This document shows positions 26,897 through 34,733 of a stretch of DNA of 64,000 bases, piece after piece. This DNA is from Devosia sp. YR412 (GTDB lineage Bacteria; Pseudomonadota; Alphaproteobacteria; Rhizobiales; Devosiaceae). Below the pieces are notes generated by a model that did no database searches, was not told the DNA's origin, and saw only the letters and a program-made list of their open reading frames with translations. The stretch spans positions 1,116,001 through 1,180,000 of the forward strand of contig NZ_FOFL01000001.1 of NCBI RefSeq assembly GCF_900110945.1. Reading direction: 5' to 3'. How positions within the stretch are numbered: the stretch's first letter is position 1; each line of letters opens with the position of its first letter. The position numbers were made by a program, and so were the translations under genes.

Positions 26897-27201
26897 AGCT
26901 TGATGTCATCAAGTGGCAAAAGGCCCTCGTCAACGTCGGGCCACTCGACATCAATCGACTCCATGCGGTCCAGCACCTCACGAAAGGTCTTCGGTGCAGC
27001 GGCGGCATCCTTCGGCCGCGCCCGGATAATCAGTTGATCGCCGGCTCTCACAACAGAAATTTCTGCCTCCGGCTGATCGAACTGAGCCGGCAATTCAAAA
27101 TCACTCGGCAGTTCGATTGCCCGGCCGGCTTGAGTGTGGATAAGGCGAGGACTCTTGATCTCGTTCACAGGCGCCTCCATCGGCTCATGTTTCCCCAACA
27201 T
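26893..27201 (-). CDS. vapB: VapB-type antitoxin
   Basis: About 102 residues from 27201, or 95 from the ATG at 27180. The N-terminal part resembles the AbrB/MazE swapped-hairpin DNA-binding fold (IHTQAGRAIELPSDFEL...ISVVRAGDQLIIRARP). The acidic C-terminus (MESIDVEWPDVDEGLLPLDDIKL) fits the toxin-binding tail. The stop overlaps the vapC start (ATGA), the standard antitoxin-first layout. With the toxin frameshifted it may act only as a regulator or be in decay. Confidence 0.8.
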   Translation of the reverse strand: MLGKHEPMEAPVNEIKSPRLIHTQAGRAIELPSDFELPAQFDQPEAEISVVRAGDQLIIRARPKDAAAAPKTFREVLDRMESIDVEWPDVDEGLLPLDDIKL

Positions 27202-27236
27202 AAGCCCGAACGGCGCCTACAACAACTGCGCGGGCT

Positions 27237-27848
27237 TTACGCCCGCAGCAGTTCCATCTTGCCGGGCGTGAAGTGCATGATGGCGTCCTGGGGTGGCGCC
27301 CAGTTGATCACCTCGACGATCGGGGCCCGCTCGATCAGCACCCGCAGCGTGCGGGCGATGCCGCCATGCGCCACCACCACCGAGGGACCGGTCAGCACGC
27401 TGGAAAATTCGGCTAGCCGCGCCTCGACGTCGCGATAATTCTCGCCCTTGTCGGGCCTGAAGTCCCAGTAATCCTCGGTGCGGTGACCGGGCGCGATCGC
27501 CATATTGGCTGGCAATTCTTCGAACAGTTCGCCCTCCAGCACGCCGAAGGAAATTTCCATCAGCCGTACGTCGAACTTTGTTTCCGGCAGGTGCTGATCG
27601 AAACCGGCGCGCACGCGCTCCATGGTTTCCCGCGTCCGGCCCAAGGGCGAAGCATGCCACTCGAAGGCCATCGGATCGAGACCGCGCGCCGCAAACAGCG
27701 CTGCCAGCGTCTTGCCATTCTGGTTGGCCTGGCCGCGCCCCTTGTCATTGAGCGGAATGTCCTTGCGCCCCTGATAGCGGCGTTCGGCATTCCAGGGCGT
27801 TTCACCATGCCGGACAAAGTAGATTTCCGGCCAAACCAGAGCTGTCAT
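27237..27848 (-). CDS. Histidine phosphatase (phosphoglycerate mutase-like)
   Basis: From ATG 27848 the protein has 203 residues. The catalytic RHG motif is in YFVRHGETPWN (about 10-20), followed by GRKDIPLNDKGRGQA, the second Arg in SPLGRTRETM, and the second His in VVAHGGIARTL. Members include phosphoglycerate mutases and broad phosphatases; substrate is undetermined. Genes of this type often sit near aroC in Rhizobiales, which fits the context here. Confidence 0.9.
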   Translation of the reverse strand: MTALVWPEIYFVRHGETPWNAERRYQGRKDIPLNDKGRGQANQNGKTLAALFAARGLDPMAFEWHASPLGRTRETMERVRAGFDQHLPETKFDVRLMEISFGVLEGELFEELPANMAIAPGHRTEDYWDFRPDKGENYRDVEARLAEFSSVLTGPSVVVAHGGIARTLRVLIERAPIVEVINWAPPQDAIMHFTPGKMELLRA

Positions 27849-28056
27849 GTCTATTCCCGCGCCGCTGACCCGGCACGTCCTACTTCTATGAAACTGCAAA
27901 CACCCTAGTGGATTCTGCCTGTCGTGACACCTGCCAGATCGGCAAGCTGCCATGTCGAGATCGCGTTCCCTTCAGGTTGCGGCGCTTGTTGCATAGGGCG
28001 TCATTCGGGGGCAAGTTCACCGCCCCGTCGATCCGTCGCCCAGCTCCGGTTTTTCC

Positions 28057-29481
28057 ATGCCCCTCTCCGCCACCGATGCCGTCACCCAGCTCACCGCCCT
28101 GCTCGGTGGCCATGCCGTCATCGGCGACAGTGACCGGATGGGCAATTACCTCAATGAACCGCGCAAGCGCTTCCGCCAGTCGGCGGTGGCCGTCGTCCTG
28201 CCGAGCTCGGTCGAGCAGGTGCAGGCAATCGTGCGCTGGGCAGCCGAACACAGCATCGGCCTGATTCCGCAAGGCGGCAATACCGGCCTGGTCGGTGCGC
28301 AGGTGCCGATGCGTGATGACGAGGTCATCGTCAGCCTGAGCAGGCTCGATCGCATCCGTTCCGTCGACGTCGCCGCCGGCACCATGACGGCCGAAGCCGG
28401 TGTCATCCTCGAAAACGCCCACAAGGCTGCCGAGGCAGAAAACACCATCTTCCCGCTCTGGCTCGCTTCGCAGGGGTCGGCCCGTATCGGTGGCCTGCTG
28501 TCGTCCAACGCCGGCGGTGTCAATGTGCTCGCATATGGTAATGCCCGCGAACTCACCATGGGTGTCGAGGCGGTGCTGGCCGATGGGCGGCTGTATCAGG
28601 GTCTCAATTCGCTGAAGAAAGACAATACCGGCTACGACCTCAAGGATCTGCTGGTCGGCGCCGAAGGCACGCTGGGCATCATCACCGCGGCGACGCTCAA
28701 GATATTCCCCAAGCCGGAGGATTATGAGACCGCGCTGGTCAATATCACCGGCCCCGAAGCCGCACTGACGCTGTTCCAGATGGTGCGCGAGCGCATCGGC
28801 AGCCGGCTCAATGCCTTCGAGATCATCCCCGCAACCGGCCTCGAAATGCAACTCCGCCACGGCTTCCTCGACCGCGACCCGACCGCCGGCCCCTCCCCCT
28901 GGTATGCGCTGATCGAAGTCTCGCGCATGAAGGGCGGCCCAGCCGGCACATTGCAGGCTGCCATTGAGGCGGCGTTTTCGGAAAACCTGATCGACAATGC
29001 CGTGCTCGCCGAATCGCTGTCCGACCGCACCCGCATGTGGGCTTTCCGCGAGCAGATGAGCGAAGTGCAATCCAAGGAAGGCGCCTCCATCAAGCACGAC
29101 GTGTCCGTACCGATCGCCGCCGTGCCGCAGCTGATCGCCGAGGGCATTTCCGCCGCCGAACGCCTGTTCCCCGGCATTCGCCCTGTGCCCTTCGGCCATA
29201 TGGGCGACGGCAATATCCACTTCAATTTCAGCCAGCCCGTGGGCGCTGACCCGAAAGCATTCATGGCCCAGGCCGACGAAGCCATGCACGAGGCGATCTA
29301 CGAAATCGTCCTCCGTCTCGGCGGCTCGGTCTCGGCCGAACACGGCATCGGCCAGCTCAAGCGCGAGCTGCTGGTGCAGGTGAAGGACCCGGTGGCGCTC
29401 GACATGATGCGCGCCATCAAGACAGCGCTCGATCCCAAGGGCATTCTCAATCCTGGGAAGATGCTTCGAGCCGACGCATAA
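28057..29481 (+). CDS. FAD-binding oxidase (D-lactate/D-2-hydroxyacid dehydrogenase, GlcD type)
   Basis: The 474-residue protein has a PCMH-type FAD domain (about 35-215: QGGNTGLVGAQVP, GTMTAEAGV, SNAGGVNVLAYGN, VGAEGTLGIITAATLKI). A C-terminal FAD-linked oxidase domain follows (FGHMGDGNIHFNFS with its metal-binding His, SAEHGIGQLK). It oxidises a D-2-hydroxyacid such as D-lactate, D-glycolate or D-2-hydroxyglutarate to the oxoacid. No glcE/glcF partners are adjacent, so a single-subunit D-2-hydroxyglutarate or D-lactate dehydrogenase is more likely. The 208 bp ahead of it contain no gene. Confidence 0.92.
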   Translation: MPLSATDAVTQLTALLGGHAVIGDSDRMGNYLNEPRKRFRQSAVAVVLPSSVEQVQAIVRWAAEHSIGLIPQGGNTGLVGAQVPMRDDEVIVSLSRLDRIRSVDVAAGTMTAEAGVILENAHKAAEAENTIFPLWLASQGSARIGGLLSSNAGGVNVLAYGNARELTMGVEAVLADGRLYQGLNSLKKDNTGYDLKDLLVGAEGTLGIITAATLKIFPKPEDYETALVNITGPEAALTLFQMVRERIGSRLNAFEIIPATGLEMQLRHGFLDRDPTAGPSPWYALIEVSRMKGGPAGTLQAAIEAAFSENLIDNAVLAESLSDRTRMWAFREQMSEVQSKEGASIKHDVSVPIAAVPQLIAEGISAAERLFPGIRPVPFGHMGDGNIHFNFSQPVGADPKAFMAQADEAMHEAIYEIVLRLGGSVSAEHGIGQLKRELLVQVKDPVALDMMRAIKTALDPKGILNPGKMLRADA

Positions 29482-29559
29482 CACAGCGCACATCGGCGTA
29501 AGTGGGTCACCAATTTGTGCCGTCTTGCGCCCGTCACTGGCAGGCGCCATCTATGCGCC

Positions 29560-30117
29560 ATGCTGCTCAACATCGCCTTTCTCGACGACGCCACCCGTCC
29601 GCCCATCCCCAAGCTCGAGGGCCTGACCCAGGCCCAGCGCGCTTCGGGCGAACATCTGCGCATGATCCATGATCACCTGCGCGACAACATGACGACGCTC
29701 GGCAAGCTGATCGACCGCGCCAATGCCGGCACGGTGACCTCAGCTGAAATCGCCAGCGAGACCGACGATCTCGCCATGGTTGCCAACTATCGCCGCTTCG
29801 GCAATCTCTGCGGCCAGCATTGTGATGTCGTGAACACGCATCATTCCATCGAGGATGCCCACCTGTTCCCGGTGCTTGCCCTGCAGAGCCCTGGCTTCAA
29901 GGCCATTGCCGACCGGCTGACGGCCGAACATGTCGTGGTGCATGAACTGCTGGTCCGGCTGGTCGAAGCGCTGAACGCGCTGGCCGCCGAACCGTCGCCC
30001 AGCCGCTTCGACGACACCAAGCAAGTCTATCACGCCCTAGAGCGCGTGCTGCTCTCCCATCTCGGCTGGGAAGAAGACGCCATGGGCGATGCTCTGGGCT
30101 ATTTCGGAATTTTCTGA
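29560..30117 (+). CDS. Hemerythrin HHE domain protein
   Basis: The ATG at 29560 is chosen over an in-frame TTG at 29515, giving 185 residues. The four-helix bundle has the diiron ligands: HLRMIHDHL, HHSIEDAHLFP, EHVVVHELL and SHLGWEEDAM. Such proteins bind oxygen, NO or iron, or act in redox sensing; no specific role can be given. It converges with the SRAP gene, whose stop begins at the next base. Confidence 0.88.
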   Translation: MLLNIAFLDDATRPPIPKLEGLTQAQRASGEHLRMIHDHLRDNMTTLGKLIDRANAGTVTSAEIASETDDLAMVANYRRFGNLCGQHCDVVNTHHSIEDAHLFPVLALQSPGFKAIADRLTAEHVVVHELLVRLVEALNALAAEPSPSRFDDTKQVYHALERVLLSHLGWEEDAMGDALGYFGIF

Positions 30118-30843
30118 CTAGAACAGGCTCATCTGCCCGCCCGCCGCCTTCTTCAGCTTCGGCTCCGGCTTCACCAGTTCCGCCGGCTCGATCAGCCCCG
30201 CATCATCATCGCGCGCCGAATTGACCCGCGTCGAGACCGGGTGAAATTTCACCGCCCCATTCTCCAGCGGTATGGCGAGCTGCGCCGCCTCGGCTGCCCG
30301 CACCTCGCGCACATTCAGCCAGGCATCAATCTCATCGCCGCGCAGGATCGCCGGCATGCGGTGGTGGATGGCCGACAACTGCTCATTAGCCGGCACGGTG
30401 ATCGTGGCGACGCTGTCGATCTCCTCGCCATTGGGACCCATCCAGCTGGCATAGACCCCGGCCAGCGCCATCGGCGCACCGTCCTGCATCGTGATGTAAT
30501 ACGGCTGTTTCGACTTATCCGGATTGGTGTGCCACTCGTAATAGCCGCTGGCCGGGACAATGCAGCGGCCATGCTTCAGCCCGTCGCGAAACGCCGGCTT
30601 TTCCGCCATGGTTTCCACCCGCGCATTGACCAGCAGCGGAAAATCGCGCGGGTCCTTGACCCAGCCGGGTACCAAGCCCCAGCGGGCAAAATGCGCCTCG
30701 CGCCGACCATGCGCTTCCCAGATGGCGGCAATCGGCTGCGTCGGCGCAATATTGTAGCGTGGCACCATGTCGATGCTTTTGAGCAGCTTGAAGAGCTCCA
30801 CCATCAGCTCGGGCGGCAGGGTGGATGCGTAACGACCGCACAT
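30118..30843 (-). CDS. SOS response-associated peptidase (SRAP, YedK/HMCES)
   Basis: The protein begins MCGRYAS; Cys2 is the residue that forms a thiazolidine cross-link with abasic sites in single-stranded DNA. Other conserved parts are PRYNIAPTQPIAAI (Asn), FARWGLVPGWVKDP, NARVETMAEKPAF, CIVPASGYYEWH (catalytic Glu) and HHRMPAIL (His). At 241 residues it has normal family length plus a Lys-rich tail. It shields abasic sites during replication. Confidence 0.95.
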   Translation of the reverse strand: MCGRYASTLPPELMVELFKLLKSIDMVPRYNIAPTQPIAAIWEAHGRREAHFARWGLVPGWVKDPRDFPLLVNARVETMAEKPAFRDGLKHGRCIVPASGYYEWHTNPDKSKQPYYITMQDGAPMALAGVYASWMGPNGEEIDSVATITVPANEQLSAIHHRMPAILRGDEIDAWLNVREVRAAEAAQLAIPLENGAVKFHPVSTRVNSARDDDAGLIEPAELVKPEPKLKKAAGGQMSLF

Positions 30844-30880
30844 CTCGGTAACTCCTGAATCAGCAAGTTACAGGTAGTCT

Positions 30881-31324
30881 GTGGGTCAGCGAATCGCAAA
30901 TGAGCCACAAGTGACCGACAACGTGACCGAAACCCCGCCCAATGCCGCCAGCGTCGCCGTGGTCCGCGAGGGCAAAGTCCTGCTGATCAAGCGCGCCTAT
31001 GCGCCCTATCAGCACCTCTGGACCCTACCCGGCGGTCGGCTCGAACCGGGCGAGACCATCGAGCAATGCGCCATTCGCGAGATCAGTGAAGAGGTTGGCC
31101 TGACCATCCGCAACCCGAAACCCGTCATGGTGCAAAGCCTTGGTCAGGATGGCGCCTTCCGGCTGGCTGTGTTTGCCACCCGCGATTTCTCCGGGCAATT
31201 ACGCGCCTCGGACGAGGTGGCCGACCACCAGTGGATGGACCCATCCGCCCTGATCGCCCTGCGCACCACCAGCCGGCTCGATGACGTCTTGGCGAGAGCC
31301 TTCGCCGTCCTTGCGCAAAGCTGA
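30881..31324 (+). CDS. Nudix hydrolase
   Basis: A 147-residue protein with a complete Nudix box, GGRLEPGETIEQCAIREISEEVGL (about 51-74). It hydrolyses a nucleoside diphosphate linked to some other moiety; the substrate is not readable. The GTG at 30881 is the longest start; a GTG at 30911 would remove ten residues without touching the domain. The SRAP gene is divergent, 37 bp away. Confidence 0.9.
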   Translation: MGQRIANEPQVTDNVTETPPNAASVAVVREGKVLLIKRAYAPYQHLWTLPGGRLEPGETIEQCAIREISEEVGLTIRNPKPVMVQSLGQDGAFRLAVFATRDFSGQLRASDEVADHQWMDPSALIALRTTSRLDDVLARAFAVLAQS

Positions 31325-31336
31325 TAAGACCTCGCC

Positions 31337-31702
31337 ATGCGCTTCCGCCTTTCCACCATCGCTCTGCTTCTGGCCCTCGGCACCGCGCCGGCCCTTGCCA
31401 TCGACCCGCCCTATCAGCGGCAGATGGAGCGGCTGGCCGAGATCATGGGGAGCCTTTATTTCCTGCAGCCGCTGTGCGCCTCGGGTTCTGAAGACTGGCG
31501 CGCCCAGATGGCGGATCTCATCGCGTTGGACGAGCCCGACGAAGATCGCCGCCAGCGTCTCGCCGGCGCCTTCAACCAGGGCTATACCGCCTATTCGCGC
31601 TTTCATCACAGCTGCACGCCCGGGGCGCGCGAGGCTTTGACGCGGCTGCTGGTGGAGGCCGAGCGCAATGCGCGCGACATCCATACCCGCTTCGCCGAAT
31701 AG
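31337..31702 (+). CDS. TIGR02301-family secreted protein
   Basis: A 121-residue product with a signal peptide ending near residue 21 (ALA/ID). The body has the pattern of a small family largely confined to Rhizobiales: PPYQRQMERLAEIMGSLYFLQPLC, then W, then FNQGYTAYSRFHHSCTP with a second Cys. A disulfide between the two cysteines is plausible in the periplasm. It lies 12 bp after the Nudix gene and is probably in the same transcript. Function is unknown. Confidence 0.85.
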   Translation: MRFRLSTIALLLALGTAPALAIDPPYQRQMERLAEIMGSLYFLQPLCASGSEDWRAQMADLIALDEPDEDRRQRLAGAFNQGYTAYSRFHHSCTPGAREALTRLLVEAERNARDIHTRFAE

Positions 31703-31804
31703 GTTAACAGGCGTTAAAGCGCCCCACGCAGATGCGCATACCCCGTTAACCTTCGAGTTACTTCTCCCGCGCCTGCCGCATGTCCCCATGCTACGCCCAA
31801 ACCC

Positions 31805-32083
31805 ATGACAACGACCAAAACCATGTTCACGCCCGCCTCGGGCCATACTGTTTTTGACCGCGACCAGGGTGAGCGCCAGCTTGCGCTGGAATATCTGGCC
31901 GAGGCCTGGAACGTCGCCGAGGAAGATGGCGTGCAAAGCGCCGCGCTGGCCCATGCCTCGCTGTTTGCGGCGCTGGCCACCTTCGTCAAGATGCATGGCG
32001 ACGAAGCCACCGCCGATCTCATGACCCTGCTGCCCGACCGCATTCGCTCCGGCGAATACAATCTCGAGCGCGTGCTGCAATAA
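31805..32083 (+). CDS. Small conserved hypothetical protein
   Basis: A 92-residue acidic protein, mostly helical, without signal peptide or membrane segment. The text TVFDRDQGERQLALEYLAEAW...MHGDEATADLMTLLPDRIRSGEYNL looks like a conserved alphaproteobacterial protein, but I cannot name the family. A good terminator follows it. The 102 bp in front hold a GGTTAAC/GTTAACC inverted pair. Confidence 0.6.
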   Translation: MTTTKTMFTPASGHTVFDRDQGERQLALEYLAEAWNVAEEDGVQSAALAHASLFAALATFVKMHGDEATADLMTLLPDRIRSGEYNLERVLQ

Positions 32084-32104
32084 TCCCCGGCCTCCATCGG
32101 GTCC

Positions 32105-32163
32105 CCAAAGGGCAGCGGCTGCATCCGCTGCCCTTTTGCGTTTCCGGTCCGATTTGACAACCC
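32105..32163 (+). promoter_or_regulatory. Paired ArsR-type operator sites (32163-32179 and 32188-32105 span)
   Basis: The sites lie at 32163-32179 and 32188-32205; the end coordinate given in this field should be read as 32205. Two direct copies of CATAGCCACCnAGnTAT occur, each itself an imperfect inverted repeat (ATAGC...GCTAT at 32164-32179 and CATA...TATG at 32188-32205). The first covers the spacer and -10, the second the expected transcription start, so a bound repressor would block the promoter. Autoregulation by the ArsR protein is the natural reading. Confidence 0.55.
32107..32137 (+). terminator. Rho-independent terminator
   Basis: AAAGGGCAGCGG and CCGCTGCCCTTT form a 12 bp stem around a 6 nt loop, ending in TTTT. 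It follows the small hypothetical gene and precedes the arsR-type promoter. Confidence 0.85.
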
Positions 32164-32182
32164 ATAGCCACCCAGCTATATA
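32154..32182 (+). promoter_or_regulatory. Sigma-70 promoter of the ArsR/AHSA1 pair
   Basis: TTGACA (32154-32159) and TATATA (32177-32182) are exactly 17 bp apart. The start of transcription would fall near 32190, about 20 bp before the regulator's ATG. Confidence 0.75.
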
Positions 32183-32209
32183 AAATCCATAGCCACCGAG
32201 GTATGGTTT

Positions 32210-32533
32210 ATGTCAGCCGCGCCGGACGTCATCTTCAAGACTCTCGCCGACCCGACCCGGCGCGCCCTGTTCGAGCGCCTGTGCCGCGAGGGCGAAACCA
32301 CCGTGGGCGCCCTCACCCAGGGCGCCGGCGTGTCCCAGCCCGTGGTCTCCAAACATCTCGGCGTGCTCAAGCTGGCTGGTCTCGTGCGCGACCGACACGA
32401 GGGCCGCAACACCCATTACAGCGCCCAGCTCGATGCCCTTGCGCCGCTGACCGATTGGACCCAGCAGATGACGGGGTTCTGGGAAAGCCGCATCGACCGG
32501 TTGGAAGACCTGCTCAAAAGGATGGACCAATGA
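32210..32533 (+). CDS. ArsR-family transcriptional repressor
   Basis: A 107-residue winged-helix protein: DVIFKTLADPTRRALFERLCREGE, then the recognition helix VSQPVVSKHLGVLKLAGLV and the wing RDRHEGRNTHYSA. It lacks a CxC metal site, so it belongs to the metal-independent group usually paired with an AHSA1 gene. The partner follows 40 bp downstream. It probably represses its own promoter through the repeated sites listed just ahead. Confidence 0.92.
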   Translation: MSAAPDVIFKTLADPTRRALFERLCREGETTVGALTQGAGVSQPVVSKHLGVLKLAGLVRDRHEGRNTHYSAQLDALAPLTDWTQQMTGFWESRIDRLEDLLKRMDQ

Positions 32534-32573
32534 GCGAACCCGATTTTCAACGCCTCCAGCAAGGACCAAAGCC

Positions 32574-32975
32574 ATGACCGAAACCCGCTCCGTCATCGTC
32601 ACCCGCGACATCGGCTATCCGCCCGAAAAGCTCTGGCGCGCGCTGACCCAGCCGCATCTGGTCGAGGAATGGATCGGCATGAAGAGCGACCTCAAGCCCG
32701 AAGTCGGCCACAGCTTCCGCTTTAGCGCCGATTGGGGCGGGGTGGATTGCGAAGTGGTGGAAGTCGAGCCCAACAAGGTACTGACCTACAAATGGGCCGC
32801 CTTCGGTCTCGAAAGCCTGGTCACCTGGACCCTGACGCCCACCAGCACCGGCACCCATCTGCGCATGGAACAGTCCGGCTTCCGCCCCGATCAGGAACAG
32901 GCATATCAGGGCGCTGGCGCCTCGTGGCCACAGTATATCACGGCGCTGGAGGGGGTGCTCGGCAGGCTGGATTGA
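32574..32975 (+). CDS. SRPBCC/AHSA1 domain protein
   Basis: A 133-residue single-domain protein of the AHSA1 group of the START/Bet v1-like superfamily: RDIGYPPEKLWRALTQPHLVEEWIG, then EPNKVLTYKW, LTWTLTPTSTGTHLRMEQSGF and a final amphipathic helix. It has a hydrophobic ligand cavity by family analogy; the ligand is unknown. It forms the usual two-gene unit with the ArsR regulator. Confidence 0.9.
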   Translation: MTETRSVIVTRDIGYPPEKLWRALTQPHLVEEWIGMKSDLKPEVGHSFRFSADWGGVDCEVVEVEPNKVLTYKWAAFGLESLVTWTLTPTSTGTHLRMEQSGFRPDQEQAYQGAGASWPQYITALEGVLGRLD

Positions 32976-33055
32976 GGCGTCGGTCGAGGTCCAGTCAGCC
33001 AGCCGGATTGAGCGTGGGGGAAGAGTACCAGTCGGCATGATGCCTCCCCAATCTC

Positions 33056-33178
33056 GGTGTCACCCTGGCCTTGAGCCGGGGCCCATCCTGAGATTTTGCC
33101 TCACGCCGCCAGATCGAACCACCTTGCGGCCGTGGCGCGATCTCGAGATGGATCCCGGCTCAAGGCCGGGATGACACC
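33056..33178. repeat. Dispersed palindromic element, copy 2
   Basis: A 123 bp element bounded by GGTGTCA (33056-33062) and its inverse TGACACC (33172-33178). Inner CCTGGCCTTGAGCCGGGGCCCATCC and GGATCCCGGCTCAAGGCCGGG are imperfect inverses. Its centre (33116-33151) is close to the reverse complement of the centre of the copy at 21645-21750, so the copies are in opposite orientation. It lies in a gap of about 370 bp that contains no gene. Confidence 0.8.
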
Positions 33179-33200
33179 GTGGGTGGGAAGAGTACCCCGA

Positions 33201-33302
33201 CCTAGCCTCCTCCTGATAGGGGGAGGAATCGGCCCGGTGTATTGGGCACAATGGCGCGCTTCAAACTCGATCTGTTCCTCCCCCTATCAGGGGGAGGCTA
33301 GG
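33201..33302. repeat. Nested inverted repeat with 28 bp arms
   Basis: The left arm (33201-33228) and right arm (33275-33302) are inverses with a single mismatch, around a 46 bp centre. Each arm is itself a palindrome, CCTCCCCC-TGATA-GGGGGAGG in the right arm, so the DNA can fold as one long stem or as two separate hairpins. It sits 22 bp from the preceding palindromic element and about 45 bp from the dihydroorotase 3' end. Confidence 0.85.
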
Positions 33303-33345
33303 TGGGGGTATCCAAAAGAAGACTCTTCGCGCAGCGCCGCGTCCC

Positions 33346-34665
33346 CTACAGCGCCTCCAAAAACCGCATCGGCTGGCCAATAGATGGCGTCACCAATTCC
33401 CCCTGCCACATCACCGTCTTACCGCGCACCACGGTCCCCACCGGCCAGCCCATCACAGTCACCCCGTCGTACGGCGTCCAACCCGCCCGCGACTTGATCC
33501 AGTCATTGCTGATCGTCTCGCGGCGCTTCAGATCCACCACGGTGAAATCGGCATCATAGCCCACCGCAATCCGGCCCTTGTTGGCAATGCCGAACAGCCT
33601 GTTCGGCCCCGCACTGGTCATGTCGACAAACCGCTGCAGGCTCAGCTTTCCATTATTCACATGGTCCAACATGGTCGGCACCAGCGTCTGCACACCGGTC
33701 ATGCCCGAATGGCTTTCGGGATAAGGATGGTCCTTCTCCGCCCGCGTATGCGGCGCATGGTCCGAGCCCAGGATATCGGCCACGCCATTCTCCACGCCCT
33801 TCCAGATGCCTGCGCGATGGTCCTTGTCGCGCACCGGCGGGTTCATCTGGGCATAGGTGCCGAGCTTGGTGTAGGCCGTCTCGTCCAGCGTCAGGTGATG
33901 CGGCGTGACCTCAACCGAAGCCACGTCCTTGTGGTCGGCCAGGTAGACGATCTCTTCCTTGGTCGAAATATGCAGCACATGGATGCGCTTGCCGGTCTTG
34001 CGGGCGATATTGACCAGCCGCGTCGTGCAGCTCATCGCCACTTCCGGCGAGCGCCACACCGGGTGGCTGCTGGGATCACCCGGCACGCGCAGGTGCTTGC
34101 GCTCTTCCAGCATATATTCGTCTTCCGAGTGGAAGGCGGCGCGGCGCGAAATGGCGCGCAAAATGGCTTCGACACCGGCATCGTCCTGCACCAGCAGTGA
34201 GCCGGTGGACGAGCCCATGAACACTTTCACGCCGGCACAGCCCGGCAGCTTTTCCAGCATGGCCAGTTCGCCTACATTTTCATGCGTGCCGCCGATATAG
34301 AAGGCGAAGTCGCAATGCATGCGGTTGGTGCCCGCCGCGATCTTGGCCTCGAAGGTTTCGCGCGTGGTGGTCAGCGGATTGGTATTGGGCATTTCGAACA
34401 CGCCTGTCACGCCGCCCATCACCGCGCCGAGCGAGCCGGTTTCGAGGTCTTCCTTATGCGTCAGACCCGGCTCGCGGAAATGCACCTGGGTGTCGATGAC
34501 GCCGGGCAGGATATGCAGGCCCTTGCAGTCTACCACTTCACCCGCATTGCTGCCCACATCGCCCAGTGCGACCACCCGGCCATTGCGCACCGCAATATCG
34601 GCCAGCGCCTCGCCATCCTGGTTCACCACGGTGGCGTTCTTGAAAATGGTGTCGTACTGCGCCAT
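33346..34665 (-). CDS. Dihydroorotase-type cyclic amidohydrolase
   Basis: From ATG 34665 the protein has 439 residues. The amidohydrolase metal centre is readable: VIDTQVHFREPGLTHKE (HxH), GVKVFMGSS (bridging Lys), AFHSEDE, HVLHIST, HHLTLDE and the final metal-ligand Asp in LGSDHAPH. This is the class I dihydroorotase pattern, converting carbamoyl-aspartate to dihydroorotate in pyrimidine synthesis. Allantoinase or hydantoinase activity cannot be excluded. No other pyr gene is adjacent; in several Rhizobiales such a gene is a second pyrC-like copy. Confidence 0.88.
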   Translation of the reverse strand: MAQYDTIFKNATVVNQDGEALADIAVRNGRVVALGDVGSNAGEVVDCKGLHILPGVIDTQVHFREPGLTHKEDLETGSLGAVMGGVTGVFEMPNTNPLTTTRETFEAKIAAGTNRMHCDFAFYIGGTHENVGELAMLEKLPGCAGVKVFMGSSTGSLLVQDDAGVEAILRAISRRAAFHSEDEYMLEERKHLRVPGDPSSHPVWRSPEVAMSCTTRLVNIARKTGKRIHVLHISTKEEIVYLADHKDVASVEVTPHHLTLDETAYTKLGTYAQMNPPVRDKDHRAGIWKGVENGVADILGSDHAPHTRAEKDHPYPESHSGMTGVQTLVPTMLDHVNNGKLSLQRFVDMTSAGPNRLFGIANKGRIAVGYDADFTVVDLKRRETISNDWIKSRAGWTPYDGVTVMGWPVGTVVRGKTVMWQGELVTPSIGQPMRFLEAL

Positions 34666-34733
34666 GTCTTGGGTCCTGCCTGCCAATGCCTTGGGCCGGT
34701 TTAGCGGACCCCTTGTCCGGGAAGCAAGAGACC

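Noticed and set aside
32163..32205. Coordinate note on the paired ArsR operator entry
   Set aside because: Not a separate feature: the operator pair occupies 32163-32205, and this record states its correct extent because the end coordinate in the feature entry is mistyped.
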